The notes under the pieces are model-generated. The model ran no database searches and was not told the origin of the DNA. It saw nothing but the letters and a program-made list of their open reading frames with translations. The translations under genes were made by a program, and so were the position numbers. This document shows positions 1 to 5,053 of a stretch of 5,053 nt of DNA, piece after piece; the stretch's first letter is position 1, and the number at the start of each line of letters is the position of its first letter. Source of the DNA: Ahrensia sp. (GTDB lineage: Bacteria; Pseudomonadota; Alphaproteobacteria; Rhizobiales; Rhizobiaceae); assembly GCA_024639025.1 (NCBI GenBank), contig JAHEJF010000017.1, positions 1-5,053 on the forward strand, read 5' to 3'.

Positions 1-1
1 G

Positions 2-394
2 ATTGCAAAGGCGGCTGACAGCGACGATCCAGAAAAGGCGATTGCAGCCATGCAGGTTGCGCAGGCCGGAATGCAACTGGATCTCAAATCCATCGAAGCG
101 GAGCGCGATCACCTCAAGGAACAGCTTTCAAAACAGTCGGCGACGGCTAAAACTGCGGCGGCGCTGATGTCACAGTCTTCCGGTGGCGCAGGAAATGCCA
201 ATGGCGACGCTGTGTTGCGTGAAGAGCTTGCGCAACTCGCGGCGGAAGTGGTGCATATGACAGCATTGGTGGAGGGCGATGGTTCCCGCATCCATGAGCT
301 TATCAAGAATGCAAGCCAAGGCGACGGTTCATCAACGAGCCTCGCTTCGCGCGTCAAGGCTTTGAAAAAACAGGCAGAAAAAACAAATAATTAG
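2..394 (+). CDS. C-terminal part of an unrecognised, mostly helical protein (5' end outside window)
   Basis: The frame is open from the first complete codon at position 2 to a TAG stop at 392-394, giving 130 visible residues. An internal ATG at 50 exists, but the frame continues upstream of it without a stop, so the gene very probably starts before the window. Visible residues 1-45 are charged and helix-forming (DDPEKAIAAM, SIEAERDHLKEQLSKQ) and look like a coiled coil. A short Gly/Ser/Asn-rich linker follows (SSGGAGNANGD), then a second helical block (LREELAQLAAEVVHMTALVE) and a basic C-terminal tail (SLASRVKALKKQAEK). The visible part has no membrane segment and no catalytic motif. It ends 28 bases before the stop of the convergent methyltransferase gene. 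I do not recognise the family. A cytoplasmic or membrane-anchored coiled-coil protein is possible, but its N-terminal domain, which would decide this, is not in view. Confidence 0.8.
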   Translation: MAKAADSDDPEKAIAAMQVAQAGMQLDLKSIEAERDHLKEQLSKQSATAKTAAALMSQSSGGAGNANGDAVLREELAQLAAEVVHMTALVEGDGSRIHELIKNASQGDGSSTSLASRVKALKKQAEKTNN

Positions 395-422
395 GGCTTG
401 AACCCAGATCTCTTGTCCGGTT

Positions 423-1217
423 TCAATCTTGCCGGTTGAACATGTGATGCAACACGATGCCGCTGGTCGTCGACACATTGAGACTGTCAAAACCACCGGC
501 CATTTCAACTTTCACAGTCTTTAGTCTCGCCAAAATATCATTCGGCAGCCCTTCTCCCTCCGCACCCAAGATAATAGAAGACCGTTTTTGCGGGTTCCAC
601 TGGTTGAGTTCCATTTGACCCGTGGGGGAGAGCGCGATGGTCTCGAAATCATGCGCAGTCAACCAGTCGGCAATTTCTGTCACGGAATCAAAGGTGAAAA
701 ACGGCACCTTGAACACGCCGCCGACAGAAACACGAATTGCCTTGCGGTAGAACGGGTCGCAGCATTGCCGGTCCAGGAAAACAGCGTCCACGCCAAAGGC
801 TGCTGCATTGCGAAATATCGAACCGACATTGTCATGGTTGGAGAGTGCCGACAGCGCGACGATCCTCTGCCAGCCATCAATATTATCGGGAGGTTTACTG
901 ATTGCAGAAGGTCTTTGACCGATCGCCAAGACACCGCGATGCATCGGAAATCCAACCACGTGATCGATCACATTTTGTGGCACGACATAGATTGGGGTCT
1001 GATTGGGCACATTTTCAATGATCGATTGTATGCCCGCTAGCCGGTTCTCCAGAATGAGCAGCGAGTGCAATCCAAACCTGCGCTGATCAACCAGCACCCG
1101 CAAAACCGTCTTGCCTTCGGCGATGAACTGAAGCTGGCGCTGGACCAAGTCACGCTCTTTTATGTTGCGGTATGGCGCAAGACGCTCATCGTCAGGATCC
1201 GTGATGGAGATGATCAA
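423..1217 (-). CDS. SpoU/TrmH-family RNA 2'-O-ribose methyltransferase
   Basis: This is predicted to transfer a methyl group from S-adenosylmethionine to a ribose 2'-OH in rRNA or tRNA; the exact target cannot be read from sequence. With the start chosen it has 264 residues. The N-terminal part (about 1-105, including FIAEGKTVLRVLV) fits the substrate-binding domain of this family. The SPOUT domain has all three motifs: motif 1 at 127-142 (NHDNVGSIFRNAAAFG, with N130 and R136), motif 2 at 218-224 (GAEGEGL), and motif 3 at 245-253 (SLNVSTTSG). The segment RKAIRVSVGGVFKVPF is also typical. The start is uncertain. The frame is open back to 1292, with ATG codons at 1292, 1262 and 1253. The TTG at 1217 gives the family-like N-terminus MIISITDPDDERLAPYR and lies one base past the upstream gene's stop, so I prefer it; the ATG at 1253 is the main alternative. 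It is the last gene of a three-gene operon. Confidence 0.9.
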   Translation of the reverse strand: MIISITDPDDERLAPYRNIKERDLVQRQLQFIAEGKTVLRVLVDQRRFGLHSLLILENRLAGIQSIIENVPNQTPIYVVPQNVIDHVVGFPMHRGVLAIGQRPSAISKPPDNIDGWQRIVALSALSNHDNVGSIFRNAAAFGVDAVFLDRQCCDPFYRKAIRVSVGGVFKVPFFTFDSVTEIADWLTAHDFETIALSPTGQMELNQWNPQKRSSIILGAEGEGLPNDILARLKTVKVEMAGGFDSLNVSTTSGIVLHHMFNRQD

Positions 1218-1218
1218 A

Positions 1219-2058
1219 TCAATTGTCCGAATTGACGCTTGCAAGCATCGCATCAATCTCATCACCCGATGCAGCGTCTGCCAGGCCTTCAAACGAGCCC
1301 GCTTCTCCGCACATCAATGAGGTTGCTTTTGCAATATGGTGGTGGGTCACCCGAGCCAACGCCGAGCCGATCGAAATGCGTCGAACGCCAATCCGGGCAA
1401 AGTCCTGCCTTTTGAATTTCCGGTAAGGTCCGGCTGCCAGCGCATTGATCGGTTTGCTTACACTTTGGACAATCCGGGCGACATCATCGAGCGTTGGGGG
1501 CAGCGGCACATAAAGCAGGTCAGCGCCTGCTTGTTCAAACGCTCTGATGCGCCGGATCGCTTCATCGGTATCATAATGTCCGTTCATAACGCCATCTGCC
1601 CGAGCGCAGAATACAAATGGTCTTCCAAGCTTTTGAGCTGCCGCTGCACCAGCGCGAATGCGCTCGACGGCTAACTCAAATGAATAGGCGGCATTGCCGG
1701 CATCCATTGATGTGTCTTCGACTGAGCAGCCAGATAGACCGACTTCTGCCGCCATTTTGACTGTTTGCGCGACGTCCTCTGGTTCATCGCCAAATCCGTT
1801 TTCAAAGTCGCCGGTTACCGGTAGCGGGGTGGCCGCAAGGATGTCCTGCGCATGGCTGAGCGCCTCATCGCGGGTGATTGTGCCCATATCGGGTCGGCCC
1901 AAGGTAAAGGCATGGCCTGCACTGGTTGTGGCCAGCGCAACGGCACCATTTGCGGCCATTAGCTTGGCGCTGCCAATGTCCCATGGATTGGGAACGACAA
2001 AGCAGCCGGATTGATGCAATTGCTGAAACAGACGATGACGTTCGTCAATGCTAGTCAT
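1219..2058 (-). CDS. Isocitrate lyase / phosphoenolpyruvate mutase superfamily protein
   Basis: This is a 279-residue TIM-barrel-type enzyme of the superfamily that makes or breaks C-C or P-C bonds in 2-oxo and 2-hydroxy acids using a Mg-bound enolate. Landmarks are VVPNPWDIGSAKLM (21-34), the active-site turn ALATTSAGHAFTLGRPD (41-57), the metal-binding strand VTGDFENGFGD (81-91, with D84 and E86), SVEDTS (112-117, with E114) and FCARAD (150-155, with R153). It lacks the KKCGH/KRCGH-type catalytic cysteine motif of isocitrate and methylisocitrate lyases: after E114-D115 the chain reads TSMDAGNAAYSFE. It is therefore unlikely to be AceA or PrpB. It fits the broad PEP mutase-like group (PEP mutase, phosphonopyruvate hydrolase, oxaloacetate decarboxylase and related lyases), and its substrate is unknown. 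The ATG overlaps the upstream stop by 8 bases (ATGACTAG), which suggests translational coupling. A GGAG lies 2 bases and a GAAGG about 10 bases upstream of the ATG. Confidence 0.9.
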   Translation of the reverse strand: MTSIDERHRLFQQLHQSGCFVVPNPWDIGSAKLMAANGAVALATTSAGHAFTLGRPDMGTITRDEALSHAQDILAATPLPVTGDFENGFGDEPEDVAQTVKMAAEVGLSGCSVEDTSMDAGNAAYSFELAVERIRAGAAAAQKLGRPFVFCARADGVMNGHYDTDEAIRRIRAFEQAGADLLYVPLPPTLDDVARIVQSVSKPINALAAGPYRKFKRQDFARIGVRRISIGSALARVTHHHIAKATSLMCGEAGSFEGLADAASGDEIDAMLASVNSDN

Positions 2059-2563
2059 TGCTCCGACCCTTCATTATTGCGACATTGACCTCATCTTTGG
2101 TCAGCTCATATGCCTTGCCGAACCCCCCGTTAAGGGCCGCTCCCTGAGGTTCGAGTTGGAAGAACGAGAAATCGCCAAAGTCGACATAAAGCTCGGCCTT
2201 GGGATAGTGGCGTAAATGACTGGCGCGCAACTGGTCATGTTCAGGGCTCTGACGTTCAACCGGCTGGGCAAGCAGCGGTACCGAAATACGAGGATGGGCC
2301 AGCGGATCGCCCTTGCCTGGTTCACCTATCAGGATTGAGCAAACCGGATTGGCCATCAAACACTTCGTGTGGCTGGAAAGTGAAGAAATCAATGTGACCA
2401 GATTGCCCTGGCTGCTTGTTGACAACTGAACGCGGCTCACATGCGGGTGTGGACTTGCAGGATCATGGGCGGCAAGAACGCCGTGCATGGCATTGCAGAT
2501 CAACGAACCGGCCAGTTTTATGGCTTCATCATCTGTATCGCGAATGGGGTTGATCTTGTTCAT
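2051..2563 (-). CDS. HugZ-like pyridoxamine 5'-phosphate oxidase-fold (split-barrel) protein
   Basis: The protein is 170 residues long and built almost entirely of a FMN-binding split-barrel type domain. The order of landmarks matches the HugZ/PNPOx-like family: an N-terminal helix (DDEAIKLAGSLICNAMHGVLA), HVSRVQLS (41-48), the block ISSLSSHTKCLMANPVCSIL (59-78), GKGDPLAHPRISV (83-95), a helix ending RHYPKAELY (118-126), and the strand pair DFGDFSFFQLEP followed by NGGFGKAYEL (128-154). HugZ proteins are known for haem binding or haem-iron utilisation, but many relatives are of unknown role, so function here is not assigned. The longer family members carry a C-terminal DUF2470 domain; this one ends about 16 residues after GGFGKAYEL and lacks it. 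The start is supported by GAAGGTGG, 6 bases upstream of the ATG. It is the first gene of the operon, and its stop overlaps the start of the PEP mutase-like gene. Confidence 0.87.
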   Translation of the reverse strand: MNKINPIRDTDDEAIKLAGSLICNAMHGVLAAHDPASPHPHVSRVQLSTSSQGNLVTLISSLSSHTKCLMANPVCSILIGEPGKGDPLAHPRISVPLLAQPVERQSPEHDQLRASHLRHYPKAELYVDFGDFSFFQLEPQGAALNGGFGKAYELTKDEVNVAIMKGRSND

Positions 2564-2569
2564 GCCGTT

Positions 2570-2577
2570 CCACCTTC
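2570..2577 (-). promoter_or_regulatory. Ribosome binding site of the HugZ-like gene
   Basis: On the minus strand this reads GAAGGTGG, a good Shine-Dalgarno match, with 6 bases (AACGGC) before the ATG at 2563. It fixes the start of the first gene in the operon. Confidence 0.65.
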
Positions 2578-2590
2578 AATTGTTGATGAA

Positions 2591-2620
2591 TACATAAGCC
2601 GGGTGACTTGCTGCATGCAA
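2591..2620 (-). promoter_or_regulatory. Candidate promoter for the minus-strand three-gene operon
   Basis: On the minus strand TTGCAT (2620-2615) is followed after 18 bases by TATGTA (2596-2591), about 28 bases before the ATG at 2563. The hexamers are imperfect sigma-70-type matches, so the call is tentative. The 102-base region between the divergent genes (2564-2665) must hold start signals in both directions, but I could not define a convincing -35/-10 pair for tdk. The region also contains the short palindrome TGCATGCA at 2612-2619, which overlaps the proposed -35 box. Confidence 0.25.
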
Positions 2621-2656
2621 ATTCGTAACAATCGCTCAAATTGATCCAGTCGCAAC

Positions 2657-2663
2657 GGAAGGG
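2657..2663 (+). promoter_or_regulatory. Ribosome binding site of tdk
   Basis: GGAAGGG lies immediately upstream of the ATG at 2666. The spacing from the GGAAGG core is short (3 bases), but the site is purine-rich and agrees with the conserved Tdk N-terminus that fixes this start. Confidence 0.55.
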
Positions 2664-2665
2664 CA

Positions 2666-3274
2666 ATGGCCAAGCTCTACTTCAACTATGCAACAATGAA
2701 TGCGGGCAAGAGCACCATGCTTTTGCAGGCGTCGTACAATTACCAAGAGCGCGGCATGAAAACAATGTTGTTTACGGCTGCCTTTGATGATCGGGTTGGC
2801 GAACACATGATTGGTTCGCGTATCGGGCTTGAGCAGGCGGCCAATCCGTTTGAGGCCGGCAGTGACCTGTTTGCTGATATCGAGGCGCGGCTGGAGAATG
2901 AGCCGCTTCACTGTGTTTTTGTCGACGAGGCGCAGTTTCTGACCGAAGACCAAGTCTGGCAACTGGGCTGGGTTGCCGATCGGTTGGGCGTGCCCGTGAT
3001 GTGCTACGGGCTGCGAACCGATTTCCAAGGCAATTTGTTTCCCGGTTCAAAAGCCTTGCTGGCAATCGCTGACGAGTTGCGAGAGGTCCGCACGATTTGT
3101 CGTTGCGGTCGGAAGGCCACCATGGTGGTCCGGCTCGGTCCAGACGGAAAAGTCTCCAAAGACGGCGATCAGGTCGAAATCGGTGGCAATGACAAGTATG
3201 TGTCGCTGTGCCGCGCCCATTGGGAAGAAGAGATGGGCCGCTGGGGCGCACAGGACTTGATCGGATTTTCCTGA
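2666..3274 (+). CDS. tdk: Thymidine kinase
   Basis: The enzyme phosphorylates thymidine (and deoxyuridine) with ATP to dTMP in the cytoplasmic pyrimidine salvage pathway. It has 202 residues, close to the 205 of E. coli Tdk, so it looks full length. It is the type II (TK1-like) form. The P-loop is MNAGKST (11-17) in an N-terminus MAKLYFNYATMNAGKS very like the E. coli one, which fixes the start. Walker B and catalytic Glu lie in VFVDEAQFL (84-92; E89 is the likely general base). The segment YGLRTDFQGNLFPGS (114-128) is the conserved loop after the Walker B strand. The structural zinc site is formed by C145 and C147 (TICRCGRKA) with C182 and H185 (SLCRAH). The lasso region contains GGNDKYVSLCR (173-183), with Y178 near the nucleotide. 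The gene is divergent from the HugZ-like operon and followed by an unrelated coiled-coil gene. Nothing appears broken. Confidence 0.97.
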   Translation: MAKLYFNYATMNAGKSTMLLQASYNYQERGMKTMLFTAAFDDRVGEHMIGSRIGLEQAANPFEAGSDLFADIEARLENEPLHCVFVDEAQFLTEDQVWQLGWVADRLGVPVMCYGLRTDFQGNLFPGSKALLAIADELREVRTICRCGRKATMVVRLGPDGKVSKDGDQVEIGGNDKYVSLCRAHWEEEMGRWGAQDLIGFS

Positions 3275-3288
3275 GACGTGGGCCTTGC

Positions 3289-3315
3289 GCGGCAATCATT
3301 GCTTGACGTTGCCGC
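3289..3315. repeat. Perfect 7-base inverted repeat, possible operator or weak terminator
   Basis: GCGGCAA at 3289-3295 is the exact reverse complement of TTGCCGC at 3309-3315, with 13 bases between the arms. It starts 15 bases after the tdk stop and encloses the candidate -35 box TTGACG. As RNA it could form a 7-bp GC-rich stem, but the sequence after it (CTGTTGGTCTTCTATTT) has no continuous T-run. A strong intrinsic terminator is therefore not supported; a protein-binding dyad is equally possible. Confidence 0.4.
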
Positions 3316-3332
3316 CTGTTGGTCTTCTATTT
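3303..3332 (+). promoter_or_regulatory. Candidate promoter of the coiled-coil gene
   Basis: TTGACG at 3303-3308 (preceded by C, giving CTTGAC as in alphaproteobacterial housekeeping promoters) is followed by TCTATT at 3326-3331 after 17 bases, or CTATTT at 3327-3332 after 18. Transcription would start near 3338-3340, leaving a leader of roughly 48 bases before the ATG at 3387. This placement argues against the upstream in-frame TTG at 3285 as a start codon, because the promoter would then lie inside the coding region. Confidence 0.45.
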
Positions 3333-3374
3333 GAGCTGATAAGTCACTATGTGCAGGTGACGACGGACATTTGT

Positions 3375-3380
3375 GAGGGA
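3375..3380 (+). promoter_or_regulatory. Ribosome binding site deciding the start at 3387
   Basis: GAGGGA stands 6 bases before the ATG at 3387. The frame is open back to a TTG at 3285, but that codon has no comparable site, so this motif selects the shorter, 362-residue product. Confidence 0.65.
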
Positions 3381-3386
3381 ATTTTC

Positions 3387-4475
3387 ATGGCCACTTTGCA
3401 GAACTTTGATGCGGAAATCGAGCAGACCAAAGCGGTTGTTCAAGACATGCAGAGCAAGATCGATCAATCAAGTCAAGTTCTTGATAAAATTGCTGAATCT
3501 GACATGAAAATTGGCGATGCCGAGTTTGATATTGAAAATGCCCGCATTCAGGATGTGCTCAAGCAGCAGAAGGTCATGGAAGGCAATATGGCTGATCTGA
3601 TCATCGGGCTGGAAGATGCGACCAACGTTTTCGGTGCCGAGTTTGAATCGATGAAATCCTATTCGGGCATGGAAAAATTTATTGGCCTTTTCTCCAAGCA
3701 GCGGATGCAGCGCATGCGTTCAGAGCGGGTTCGCAACATGTCACTGGCTGGTAATTTGCAAGAGCTGTTGACCAAATCCGACACCATTGTCGGCATTCTG
3801 AAGGATCAGAAAAACGTTCTGGACCAACGCTATGAAACGTCTGAAAATTCTTTGAGAACGGTGATCGAACGTCGCAAATCGACCATGTCAAATATTGAAA
3901 CCACTCAAGCACGCATTGAAGAGCTCAATCCTATGTTGATGGATCTGGAAAACCAAATTGCGGCATCGACCAATCAGAAAGACCGCACCAATCTTGAAAG
4001 TGAACGTTCCAAGCTGGCGACCGAGTACAATGAGCAACAGGCCAAGGAGCAGGAATTGCTTGCCGAGAGCCAGACTCTGGAACGCTACACCTCGATGTTC
4101 CAGACATTTGTTGACTCACTCAACAATCAGATCGCCGCGCAAAACACTCTGATCAACAAGCTGACTATCGACACCGAACAGCGGATTGTCCTTTACAAGT
4201 CATTGGAAGACTCGCTGAAGACGGCTGCGCAACAGGATGTCGCGCACAAGATCAATACCTTGGGCAGCCAGGTGGATACGGCGGCAGAAACAACCATGGC
4301 CGGCATCGGCGCCGCCGCGCAGAAACACATTGGCGATCTGCTTGAAATGCATGAGGGCAACATGGTTGCAACGGCAGATATACAACGGCGCAAGAAGCTT
4401 GCAGATGATGCGTTCGCCCGCCGGTTCGAAGAGGTTATGCGTAAGCATGATGCAGCAAACTACGTAAAGAGCTGA
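3387..4475 (+). CDS. Uncharacterised coiled-coil protein, faintly TelA-like
   Basis: The product has 362 residues and is almost entirely helical, rich in Gln, Glu, Lys, Asn and Met, with only two Pro-free breaks of note. It has no signal peptide, membrane segment or catalytic motif, so it is probably cytoplasmic. Residues 5-75 form a first heptad-like stretch. A short segment SGMEKFIGLFSKQRMQRMRSER (93-114) is less regular and basic. A long coiled coil runs from about 120 to 280, including ILKDQKNVLDQRYETSENSL (137-156), and an Ala-rich part (298-311) precedes a basic tail (RRKKLADDAFARRFEEVMRK, 334-353). The pattern 'LKD..VLD..YE...SL' followed by long helices and an N-containing segment (AAQNTLINKLT) recalls TelA/KlaA toxic-anion-resistance proteins, but I regard that as a weak resemblance, not an assignment. 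It appears to have its own promoter, and a second uncharacterised gene starts 27 bases downstream. Confidence 0.85.
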   Translation: MATLQNFDAEIEQTKAVVQDMQSKIDQSSQVLDKIAESDMKIGDAEFDIENARIQDVLKQQKVMEGNMADLIIGLEDATNVFGAEFESMKSYSGMEKFIGLFSKQRMQRMRSERVRNMSLAGNLQELLTKSDTIVGILKDQKNVLDQRYETSENSLRTVIERRKSTMSNIETTQARIEELNPMLMDLENQIAASTNQKDRTNLESERSKLATEYNEQQAKEQELLAESQTLERYTSMFQTFVDSLNNQIAAQNTLINKLTIDTEQRIVLYKSLEDSLKTAAQQDVAHKINTLGSQVDTAAETTMAGIGAAAQKHIGDLLEMHEGNMVATADIQRRKKLADDAFARRFEEVMRKHDAANYVKS

Positions 4476-4502
4476 GGCGGATTTGCTTGGTAAGTTCAGG
4501 TC

Positions 4503-5053
4503 ATGAGTGCAAAGGCCAAGAAGAATTCATCCACTGAAAACGCGGTAACGCGTTATTTTAGTTCCATTGACGCTGCGCTTGATGGATTGGACGTTTTTCT
4601 GCGGGATGGAAAGTCTCCGTTTTATCAGCATGGATTGGTGGCCCAGACCGTCACGCAATACATTGCGCGTTTGGCCAACTCGTTTCTGTGCTGGAACAAC
4701 CGGCTGGATTATGAGGCCAAGTTCAAGATTTCCCGTGCCGACAGCGGCTTTCCCATCTTTCAAAATGTGCTGTTGCTTGAAAAAGACAGGCAAAGCGCTG
4801 AATCGAGGCTTGCGGCCATTCCGGATCCGGCAACATTGCGGGAGGAAATGGCCGACTTTATCTTGCGCCACAAGGAATATCCGGCGGCACTGAAAAAATC
4901 GATGGCCGAGCGCCTGTATCTGGAGGCGGTTCAGGAGGGCGAAGTGTTTTCGCCTTTCGTGCTGCCGGAAACCATCAAGGTTTCGGTCAATCCAAAGACA
5001 AATCGCCCCTATTACATGACCCATTGGGGTGCATTTGATGGCGCTGCCAATTT
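4503..5053 (+). CDS. N-terminal part of an uncharacterised protein (3' end outside window)
   Basis: An open frame starts at ATG 4503 and runs to the window edge without a stop, giving 183 complete codons. An in-frame TAA at 4491 rules out an earlier start. A weak AGG sits 5 bases upstream of the ATG. The product begins with a basic, polar leader (MSAKAKKNSS) and continues as an apparently soluble mixed helix/strand protein. Visible landmarks are TRYFSSIDAALDGLDVFLRD (16-35), SFLCWNNRLDYEAKFKI (60-76), SGFPIFQNVLLLEKDR (81-96), a helical block EEMADFILRHKEYPAALKKS (114-133), and the strand-like stretch SVNPKTNRPYYMTHWGAFDG (161-180). I see no signal peptide, membrane helix or recognised catalytic motif. 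It follows the coiled-coil gene by 27 bases on the same strand with no terminator visible between, so the two are probably cotranscribed. I do not recognise the family. Confidence 0.82.
   Translation, partial: MSAKAKKNSSTENAVTRYFSSIDAALDGLDVFLRDGKSPFYQHGLVAQTVTQYIARLANSFLCWNNRLDYEAKFKISRADSGFPIFQNVLLLEKDRQSAESRLAAIPDPATLREEMADFILRHKEYPAALKKSMAERLYLEAVQEGEVFSPFVLPETIKVSVNPKTNRPYYMTHWGAFDGAAN

Noticed and set aside
394..405. GGG-CTTGAA-CCC as a terminator between the two convergent genes at 395-422
   Set aside because: The stem is only 3-4 pairs. A T-rich stretch follows on the minus strand, but it is partly the 3' coding end of the left gene, so the hairpin is too weak to call.
588..1040. 150-codon open frame on the plus strand
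   Set aside because: It is antisense to the methyltransferase, whose three SPOUT motifs are clear, and shows no domain of its own.
1219..2058. Naming the enzyme prpB, aceA or a phosphonate-pathway PEP mutase
   Set aside because: The lyase cysteine motif is absent, and no phosphonate biosynthesis gene is in the window, so only the superfamily call is supported.
2612..2619. TGCATGCA palindrome as an operator between the divergent genes
   Set aside because: It is a single 8-base palindrome with arms of 4, easily due to chance. It is noted only within the promoter entry.
2636..3299. Minus-strand open frames (130, 175 and 82 codons) over tdk
   Set aside because: All are antisense to an unmistakable thymidine kinase. 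The 175-codon product is extremely Arg/Pro-rich, as expected of a shadow frame.
3285..3386. N-terminal extension of the coiled-coil gene to a TTG at 3285
   Set aside because: The extension crosses the candidate promoter and inverted repeat, lacks a good ribosome binding site at 3285, and its composition (Cys, Pro, hydrophobic) differs from the helical protein. GAGGGA before the ATG at 3387 is much better.
4527..5024. 165-codon open frame on the minus strand
   Set aside because: It lies antisense to the plus-strand frame starting at 4503, which has better composition and context. The minus product resembles a shadow translation (Arg/Gln/His-rich, no motif).
1..5053. CRISPR arrays, insertion sequences, tRNA/rRNA genes, phage or toxin-antitoxin modules
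   Set aside because: No direct repeat series, transposase motifs, terminal repeats, cloverleaf-like sequences or recognisable toxin/antitoxin pair were seen by eye. The intergenic gaps are all under about 115 bases.

Overview
The window reads as ordinary chromosome of an alphaproteobacterium, possibly a Hyphomicrobiales (Rhizobiales)-type lineage. This rests on moderate GC content, an ITDP-type N-terminus on the SpoU-like methyltransferase, a CTTGAC-type promoter core, and tightly packed, overlapping genes. The taxonomic call is an inference from style, not from a marker gene.

Layout: (1) positions 2-394, + strand: the C-terminal 130 codons of an unrecognised, largely helical protein that enters from the left. 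(2) Positions 2563 down to 423, - strand: a compact three-gene operon, read in the order HugZ/pyridoxamine-phosphate-oxidase-like split-barrel protein, isocitrate lyase/PEP mutase superfamily enzyme, SpoU/TrmH-type RNA 2'-O-methyltransferase. The first two genes overlap by 8 bases. The third begins at, or just before, the stop of the second. (3) Positions 2564-2665: a 102-base divergent intergenic region. (4) Positions 2666-3274, + strand: thymidine kinase (tdk), with all family motifs intact. (5) Positions 3275-3386: an intergenic region with a plausible promoter whose -35 box lies between the arms of a perfect 7-base inverted repeat. (6) Positions 3387-4475, + strand: a 362-residue coiled-coil protein with at best faint TelA-like character. 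(7) Positions 4503-5053, + strand: the first 183 codons of an unrecognised soluble protein that runs off the right edge and probably shares a transcript with the coiled-coil gene.

The functions are mostly housekeeping: thymidine salvage, RNA modification, and a small-molecule lyase-type enzyme. The uncharacterised pair at 3387-5053 is the part most worth following. I see no tRNA, rRNA, CRISPR array, insertion sequence, phage gene or obvious defence system, and nothing here proves a new biological system.
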